Of a stretch of 19,094 nt of DNA, positions 14,092-19,094 are shown one piece after another (within the stretch, counting starts at the first letter, position 1; each line of letters starts with the position of its first letter). Both the position numbers and the translations under genes were made by a program. The notes beneath the pieces were generated by a model. The model had not been told where the DNA came from. It saw only the letters and a program-made list of their open reading frames with translations, and searched no databases. Origin of the DNA: Euryarchaeota archaeon TMED117 (lineage in GTDB: Archaea > Thermoplasmatota > Poseidoniia > Poseidoniales > Poseidoniaceae). Location: contig NHFS02000084.1 in the NCBI GenBank assembly GCA_002171315.2, positions 1 through 19,094 of the forward strand, given 5' to 3'.

Positions 14092-15657
14092 TCATTCCTC
14101 AGGGATGTAGAACAACTCAACACTACCTGTTCCCAGGGAAATTGGTTGTCCAACGATAATGTTCTCTGCAACACCAGTGAGACGATCTGTTTCACCAATG
14201 ATACCTGCTTTGAGCAAGTGATTAACTGTAACTTCGAACGCAGCACGTGCAAGAATACTGTGCTTGGTTCCCGATACACCGTGTCGGCCAATCGCACGTA
14301 CTTCACCTTCAGAGGTCATGACGTCTGCAACCATCAAAAGGTGGCGAACGTCGACTTCAAGACGAGCACTGAGCAGAGTTGCTTCAAGTTCGTTGATAAT
14401 CGCTTGACGAGCAGATTCGATACCAAGGTAATTGAAAATCTCGATGATGTTGTTCGTGTATGTACGAGAACGATCGATTGATTCAATTTCGCTTACTCTT
14501 GAGAGATTGGAACCAATGGTGGAAAGATAGTATTCATTGTTTTTATCATCATATTGGACGTTTGCACGCTCAATGCTAGGAATACCCTTCAAACGCATGT
14601 CACGAATCTTTTCTTCAAGTTGTAGAAGCATGGTGTAGGACGGAGGATTATCCTGCAATTCAGCAAGATCTTCTTCGTTGTGAACACCAGGAATAATGGT
14701 AAGTGTACCTGGATTCTTTTCCTTATCAGCTTGTACGTAGAGGCGAAGTGCTCTTTCGAGTTTATCCTTGACTTCCATACCCGTCATGTTCTTCTGCTTG
14801 AGATTCCCTTTGTTCAACTTGAGAACAAGTCGTCGCTGAGCAACGTCTGTTTCAATTTGAGAAATGTTCGCAGTCGTTGTAATCTCAAGAGATGCAGCAA
14901 GTTTCTGTGCTTCTTCAGGAGAGTTCTTGTCTGGCATCAAACGAATGATCATGGTCGGTGTACTCGGAACCTTACGCGCATCGACAATCTCGATGATACG
15001 AGGTAGACCTTGAGTGACGTTGACCGTAGCAACACCCGCATAGTGGAACGTACGCATGGTCATCTGTGTACCTGGTTCTCCAATTGATTGAGCGGTGATA
15101 ATACCTGCAGCTTCGAATGGATCGATACTGGCTTTGTCCAGAGCAGCGTATGCATCATTAATGACTGTGGAAGCTTGCTTCTTTGTCAATTTCTTAATTC
15201 CACGATCGTGGATTGCAAGAGTCATGTCGTGGATGATTTTACCACTGAATCGGTTTGTACCCATGTCATCAACTGCTGCATGAAGAGCTTGGAAGACTTT
15301 GTCATCTGCAAGTTCATCGTCAAAAGAGCGAAGTTTCTTCTCAACGTTATAGACATCGAGATCGACTGCTGTCTTTGCACGAGAGCGGGTTCGAGTTCCT
15401 CTAGCACGCATCTTACGAACTTGAGTAACTGGACCTGTCGCTTCAGAGCCGCTTGCGCGGTTCTTCTTCATTGCACCGTCAATTGTTCCACGAATTGTGG
15501 CAGAGGTTTCTGAATCAGTTTCACATATCTGAGCGATTTCTTGTGCAGTGAGGATCTTTACATCATCCCACTTACGATCGTTTGCTAGTGTGTGAGCAAA
15601 GTTTTCTGCAATGCCCAAATCCATGAGCTTCTTCTTGGTTGCACTCTTAACGACCAT
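14092..15657 (-). CDS. rpoA2: DNA-directed RNA polymerase subunit A''
   Basis: C-terminal part of the archaeal largest subunit (equivalent to the RPB1 C-terminal half). It contains the trigger-loop region PFEAAGIITAQSIGEPGTQM followed by TMRTFHYAGVA (about 180-211), GLPRIIEIVDARKVPSTP, and the terminal GRHGVSGTKHSILARAAFEV region that completes the clamp. At 521 residues it is about 120 longer than the roughly 400 I expect for archaeal A''. The excess is at the N-terminus: a helical segment resembling a helix-hairpin-helix unit (about 5-60, KKLMDLGIAENFAHTLAND and following), then a basic linker (65-97, VRKMRARGTRTRSRAK). The start overlaps the rpoA1 stop (TGATG) with GGAGGTGA six bases upstream, so the two halves are made in step. 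Confidence 0.97.
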   Translation of the reverse strand: MVVKSATKKKLMDLGIAENFAHTLANDRKWDDVKILTAQEIAQICETDSETSATIRGTIDGAMKKNRASGSEATGPVTQVRKMRARGTRTRSRAKTAVDLDVYNVEKKLRSFDDELADDKVFQALHAAVDDMGTNRFSGKIIHDMTLAIHDRGIKKLTKKQASTVINDAYAALDKASIDPFEAAGIITAQSIGEPGTQMTMRTFHYAGVATVNVTQGLPRIIEIVDARKVPSTPTMIIRLMPDKNSPEEAQKLAASLEITTTANISQIETDVAQRRLVLKLNKGNLKQKNMTGMEVKDKLERALRLYVQADKEKNPGTLTIIPGVHNEEDLAELQDNPPSYTMLLQLEEKIRDMRLKGIPSIERANVQYDDKNNEYYLSTIGSNLSRVSEIESIDRSRTYTNNIIEIFNYLGIESARQAIINELEATLLSARLEVDVRHLLMVADVMTSEGEVRAIGRHGVSGTKHSILARAAFEVTVNHLLKAGIIGETDRLTGVAENIIVGQPISLGTGSVELFYIPEE

Positions 15658-18600
15658 CAGTTGTCACCTCCATCGTAATCGACTTCAGTAGACTCATCGT
15701 CCCAAGCACCAAGGTCGTCTTCACGCTCTTCGCGTTCTAGACTTTCACGGGTAACGACTGTTACTCCATCAGTACCAAGGGCGCCGTCGATGATAACATC
15801 GATATTGAAAGCGGATCCATGAACACCACGGCTTGGGTCAATTCCATCTTCTCCATAGGAGAATTGGATAATACGGTTTGCAGTGTTTCGAACAGAGAGC
15901 ATGTCATCGTTGAAAACCTTGAGATCATCCATTGCGTTAATCAATCGGCGTTGCATGTATCCGGACTTGGACGTACGAACCGCTGTATCGACAAGAGATT
16001 CTCTTCCAGAGACGGAGAGCATAAAGAACTCAGTTGGCTCAAGTCCACGCTTGAAGGAACCGGAGATGAATCCACGGTCTTCTGCACCACGTCCTCCACG
16101 CTTGAAGTGAGGGAGTACACGGTCGTCATATCCACGTTCGAGACGCTTTCCACGAACCTTTGCTTGTCCAATCGAACCAGCCATCATGTTCAGGTTATCC
16201 ATTGAACCACGGGCACCGGAAATCGCCATGTTTACAGCTGCGTTTGTTGAACCAGATTGGTTCAATTCATTCTTCGCAACGTCACCAGCAGCTTGCTTTC
16301 CTTCATCGAGCATAACCATGATGTTCTCTTCAAGAGTTTCACGCATTGTTCGACCAGCACGAGGCTCGTACTTTCGAGGATCTCCCTTAGCAGATTCAAA
16401 GTGTGCAAGTTCTTTGTTAACAAGTTCGCCAGCTTCAGCGTTTGCTGCATGGATAGCATCAAGCGCCTCTGCGGTCAAATCTTCGTCATCAATACCTGTT
16501 GTAAATCCAAGAGATGTACAAGCTGCGATTGAAAGTCGAGTAAATTCATTAAGGAATTGCGCTCCTTTTTCTGAACCATTTGTTTGAACAATAGCGTCCA
16601 ACAAACGACCGTCTTCAGCACCAATAGCACGCTTGTCGAGAGTTCCTGTAACGTTTCCGTTTCGGACGTGAACTTCATCACGGCTTCTGGACATGAAGTG
16701 GAGATTGATGTTGTCCGGGATAATCAGGGAAATCAAATCGTGACCTCTGAATGCATCCTTTCCATTTTCATCTTTGATAATCTCAGGCAGTTCTCCTGTG
16801 TAGTCAATACTTCCGAGCATCTCAAGACCATGGGACTTGAGTACGGTCGTTCCTGGACGTGAAAGAAGGTAAGCACCAGAAATGTGATCGTGTATACCAC
16901 CAATAACCGCTCCACCATAACGAGGTGTTAGGATGTGCTCTTGCACTCTCATCAGAATCTTTGCTTCTGCACGTGCTTCTTCAGACTGAATAACGTGAAG
17001 GTTCATCTCGTCACCATCGAAATCAGCGTTGTAAGGAGTACATACTGCGAGGTTGAATCGGAATGTATGTCCTTCCATAACACGTACTTCGTGAACCATC
17101 ATCGACATTCTGTGAAGAGATGGTTGTCGGTTGAAGATTGCAACGTCTCCATCGATCAGGTGGCGTTCTACTTGCATACCTGGCTTTGGATTGCCACGAA
17201 CGTCGAGAGTCGAGAGTCGATCTTCGTTAGGTGTTGGCATACCGTATTCATCTTCAGGGCTACCACAGTGAGGGCAACGAATTTCAAGATGTTCTGGGAA
17301 CGGTTCAGGGTCAGGATTGTCTGCTTGACCAAGTTCGTGCAACCATCGGTAATGAAGAACTGCACGAGGATCGTCTTCAGGCAGAGGATGACCGTGTTCG
17401 TCTTCTCCACGGAGATTCCGAAGCGTTGCTTCATCATCTACCGCATAGGTAACTTCGTCGAGTCCACTTCCTTCGAGGTTCTGGATTTCACGAACAACTA
17501 AACCTGGCAAAAAGTTTGGTGCAAAGAGAACTTGGTTCAATCCATATGCTAGTCCAGGATATGGTTCTCCCTTCAGTGCATCTCCAGAGTGGCATTCAGG
17601 ATTGTGACATCGGAAACCAGCATTGATCAAACGGCTTCGAGGGTTGATTCGAACACGTCGACCGTCACCACGAACGATGTAGTTAACACCTGGATGGACA
17701 TCAGGACCACGTAGAATCATTTGTCGCATCTGTTCTCTGTTACGAAGAGTAACACGAATAGGTACGGTCAATTCCTTTGCAACCTTCTTAGGAACACCAA
17801 CTTCGTTGATTCCAAGGTATGGATCAGGAGAGATAACGGAACGTGCACAGAAGTTAACACGCTTACCGGATAGGTTGGAACGGAAACGTCCTTCCTTACC
17901 CTTGAGTCGTTGTGTCAGAGTCTTCAGTGTACGGCCAGATCGGTGTCGTGCAGGAGGGATACCAGATGTTTGGTTATCGAAGTAGGTTGTAACGTGGTAC
18001 TGGAGAAGTTCCCAAAGATCTTCAACAATCAACTGAGGTGCACCAGAATCACGGTTCTCTTGCAAACGTTGGTTGATACGTAGAACGTCAACAAGTTTGT
18101 GCGTCAAGTCGTCCTCTGATCGGTCTCCACTATCAAGTGTAATCGATGGTCGAACGGTAATAGGAGGAACCGGTAGAACCTTCAAAACAGTCCATTCTGG
18201 TCGGTTTTGCTTATCCATTCCAATGAAAATCAAGTGTTCTGGTGGAATGCTTGCAAGCCACTCACGAACGTCACGAGGATTCATCTTTCTCTCAGTCTCT
18301 TTTCCACCGGTTGTAGCATTCTCAGTCTTCTCCTTGAATGTGGTTGGCTTGTCGAGACGGATTTCTCCTTGGAGAGCTCCACAGTGCATACAAGTACGTC
18401 GGTTCTTTGCAGATGCAATCTTCTCGACTTCCTTGATGATGCTTGAGAATTCTGTTGAACCAACACCGTGCTTGGTGATGATATCGCGGATACGAGATCG
18501 GTAGTAATCCTGTTCAGAGAGTTCTGGGTTCGAAGGGTGTGTTTCCTTTGCAGAGTGAAGGAGAACGTGACTGCAAGAGTTACATGTCGACTTCAATGCT

Positions 18601-18893
18601 GTCTTGATGAGGTTTACGAAACCGATGTGAATGACCGGAAGTTCAAGTTGAATATGTCCAAAGTGCCCAGGTGATTCGTCATACTTACAGTTGTCAGTTG
18701 GACAAACCAAACCAGGTTCGATAACACCCATGTGAGAATCCATCAATCCTTGGTTATATGGGCGCCCATCATCCTTGTAGGTATCCGGAGTTTTGACTTC
18801 CACAGATGACATCTTACGGATTTCACTCGGGTCCATCAAGCTGAAGCGAATTTGTGCAATTCGCTTTGGGATTAGTGTTGTTCTTCGGCTCAT
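15657..18893 (-). CDS. rpoA1: DNA-directed RNA polymerase subunit A'
   Basis: N-terminal part of the largest subunit, carrying the active site. Present are LKGKEGRFRSNLSGKRVNFC (330-349), ERHLIDGDVAIFNRQPSLHR (576-595), and the catalytic YNADFDGDEMN with Asp625, Asp627 and Asp629. The bridge-helix region follows (LEPTEFF to GYMQRRLINA, 951-987). Length is 1,078 against roughly 900 usual. Much of the excess is an insertion at about 420-565 in the dock region, flanked by Cys429/Cys434 and Cys540/Cys543. The first clamp zinc motif is altered (Cys64, Cys69, Ser74, His77), while the second (Cys104, Cys107, Cys168, Cys171) is intact. The bridge-helix start reads FFMLSVSGRES instead of the usual FFFHAMGGREG. 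The C-terminal 30 residues are very acidic. It overlaps rpoB by four bases (ATGA). Confidence 0.98.
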   Translation of the reverse strand: MSRRTTLIPKRIAQIRFSLMDPSEIRKMSSVEVKTPDTYKDDGRPYNQGLMDSHMGVIEPGLVCPTDNCKYDESPGHFGHIQLELPVIHIGFVNLIKTALKSTCNSCSHVLLHSAKETHPSNPELSEQDYYRSRIRDIITKHGVGSTEFSSIIKEVEKIASAKNRRTCMHCGALQGEIRLDKPTTFKEKTENATTGGKETERKMNPRDVREWLASIPPEHLIFIGMDKQNRPEWTVLKVLPVPPITVRPSITLDSGDRSEDDLTHKLVDVLRINQRLQENRDSGAPQLIVEDLWELLQYHVTTYFDNQTSGIPPARHRSGRTLKTLTQRLKGKEGRFRSNLSGKRVNFCARSVISPDPYLGINEVGVPKKVAKELTVPIRVTLRNREQMRQMILRGPDVHPGVNYIVRGDGRRVRINPRSRLINAGFRCHNPECHSGDALKGEPYPGLAYGLNQVLFAPNFLPGLVVREIQNLEGSGLDEVTYAVDDEATLRNLRGEDEHGHPLPEDDPRAVLHYRWLHELGQADNPDPEPFPEHLEIRCPHCGSPEDEYGMPTPNEDRLSTLDVRGNPKPGMQVERHLIDGDVAIFNRQPSLHRMSMMVHEVRVMEGHTFRFNLAVCTPYNADFDGDEMNLHVIQSEEARAEAKILMRVQEHILTPRYGGAVIGGIHDHISGAYLLSRPGTTVLKSHGLEMLGSIDYTGELPEIIKDENGKDAFRGHDLISLIIPDNINLHFMSRSRDEVHVRNGNVTGTLDKRAIGAEDGRLLDAIVQTNGSEKGAQFLNEFTRLSIAACTSLGFTTGIDDEDLTAEALDAIHAANAEAGELVNKELAHFESAKGDPRKYEPRAGRTMRETLEENIMVMLDEGKQAAGDVAKNELNQSGSTNAAVNMAISGARGSMDNLNMMAGSIGQAKVRGKRLERGYDDRVLPHFKRGGRGAEDRGFISGSFKRGLEPTEFFMLSVSGRESLVDTAVRTSKSGYMQRRLINAMDDLKVFNDDMLSVRNTANRIIQFSYGEDGIDPSRGVHGSAFNIDVIIDGALGTDGVTVVTRESLEREEREDDLGAWDDESTEVDYDGGDN
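15664..15671 (-). promoter_or_regulatory. Strong ribosome binding site of rpoA2
   Basis: GGAGGTGA on the minus strand, six bases before the ATG, encoded by the final Gly-Gly-Asp codons of rpoA1. Confidence 0.8.
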
Positions 18894-19094
18894 CTTCGGT
18901 CCTCCAGTTCTAGTCTCATGGCAACCCCGAGACTCTTCATTTCATCCAGTAGAAGTTTGAATGCATAGGAAGTCTGTACCTTGTAGACTTCCGCTCCATC
19001 TCCATGAACTGGACTGACGTAGGTTCGGCGTTTTGGATCGTACCATGCAATGTGCCCAGATTGAGCACATACAAACATGTCAATTCCGTCAGAC
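18890..19094 (-). CDS. rpoB: RNA polymerase subunit B, C-terminal end (cut by window edge)
   Basis: The last 67 codons of the second-largest subunit (RPB2 equivalent); the frame is open to the window's right edge. The C-terminal clamp-binding segment is recognisable from EVYKVQTSYAFKLLLDEMKS, the conserved ending of archaeal and eukaryotic subunit B. The zinc-ribbon motif before it, normally CxxC and CxxC, reads CAQS and SPVH, so only one cysteine remains. The stop overlaps the rpoA1 start (ATGA), and its last codons contain the rpoA1 ribosome binding site. An internal ATG at 19078 is not a gene start. Confidence 0.95.
   Translation of the reverse strand, partial: SDGIDMFVCAQSGHIAWYDPKRRTYVSPVHGDGAEVYKVQTSYAFKLLLDEMKSLGVAMRLELEDRR
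18901..18905 (-). promoter_or_regulatory. Ribosome binding site of rpoA1
   Basis: GGAGG on the minus strand, seven bases before the ATG, inside the last codons of rpoB. Confidence 0.75.

Noticed and set aside
18890..19078. Separate 62-codon gene before rpoA1
   Set aside because: The frame is open upstream to the window edge and the sequence is the conserved end of RNA polymerase subunit B.

Overview
The window reads as a chromosomal segment of a planktonic euryarchaeon, most likely Marine Group II (Candidatus Poseidoniales). The archaeal signal comes from an RNA polymerase largest subunit split into A' and A'', ribosomal protein L30e directly behind it, and the archaeal tRNA Cm56 methyltransferase. 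A large secreted protein with thrombospondin type 3 calcium-binding repeats and a C-terminal membrane anchor is typical of that group. Several genes have a bacterial look (folP, selO, an RsuA/RluB-type pseudouridine synthase, carAB, lemA), which also fits Marine Group II. The order is inferred, not proven. The segment is almost entirely coding. No gap exceeds 75 bp, and I see no tRNA, rRNA, CRISPR array or insertion sequence.

Right to left on the minus strand, the first block (13750-19094) is the transcription operon: the 3' end of rpoB, then rpoA1, rpoA2 and rpl30e. The junctions are overlapping or short and carry strong Shine-Dalgarno motifs. Where many euryarchaea continue with nusA, rps12 and rps7, this genome has a 1,112-residue surface protein (10357-13695). 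It consists of a signal peptide, a seven-bladed-propeller-like region, a long calcium-binding stalk, a membrane helix and a cytoplasmic tail. selO and the pseudouridine synthase follow on the same strand.

The middle block (3870-7947) holds a TauE/SafE-type exporter on the plus strand, divergent from lemA. Behind lemA are a TrkA_N-DHH-DHHA1 phosphoesterase and a TraB-family membrane protein, the last two translationally coupled. folP lies on the plus strand and runs tail-to-tail into the TraB gene. The left block (1-2984, minus strand) is an unknown four-helix membrane protein, trm56, carA and the start of carB.

The most striking content is in the RNA polymerase. A' carries an insertion of about 130 residues in the dock region, bracketed by two cysteine pairs, and its normally near-invariant bridge-helix segment is heavily substituted. 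Two clamp zinc sites (one in A', one in B) have lost ligands. A'' has an extra N-terminal region of about 120 residues resembling a helix-hairpin-helix domain followed by a basic linker. The catalytic aspartates and trigger loop look normal, so this appears to be a working but structurally divergent enzyme.

A second pattern concerns translation starts. Internal, coupled genes use GGAGG-type ribosome binding sites embedded in the last codons of the upstream gene, whereas genes that probably head a transcript have none. Small perfect dyads occur at several gene starts and ends.
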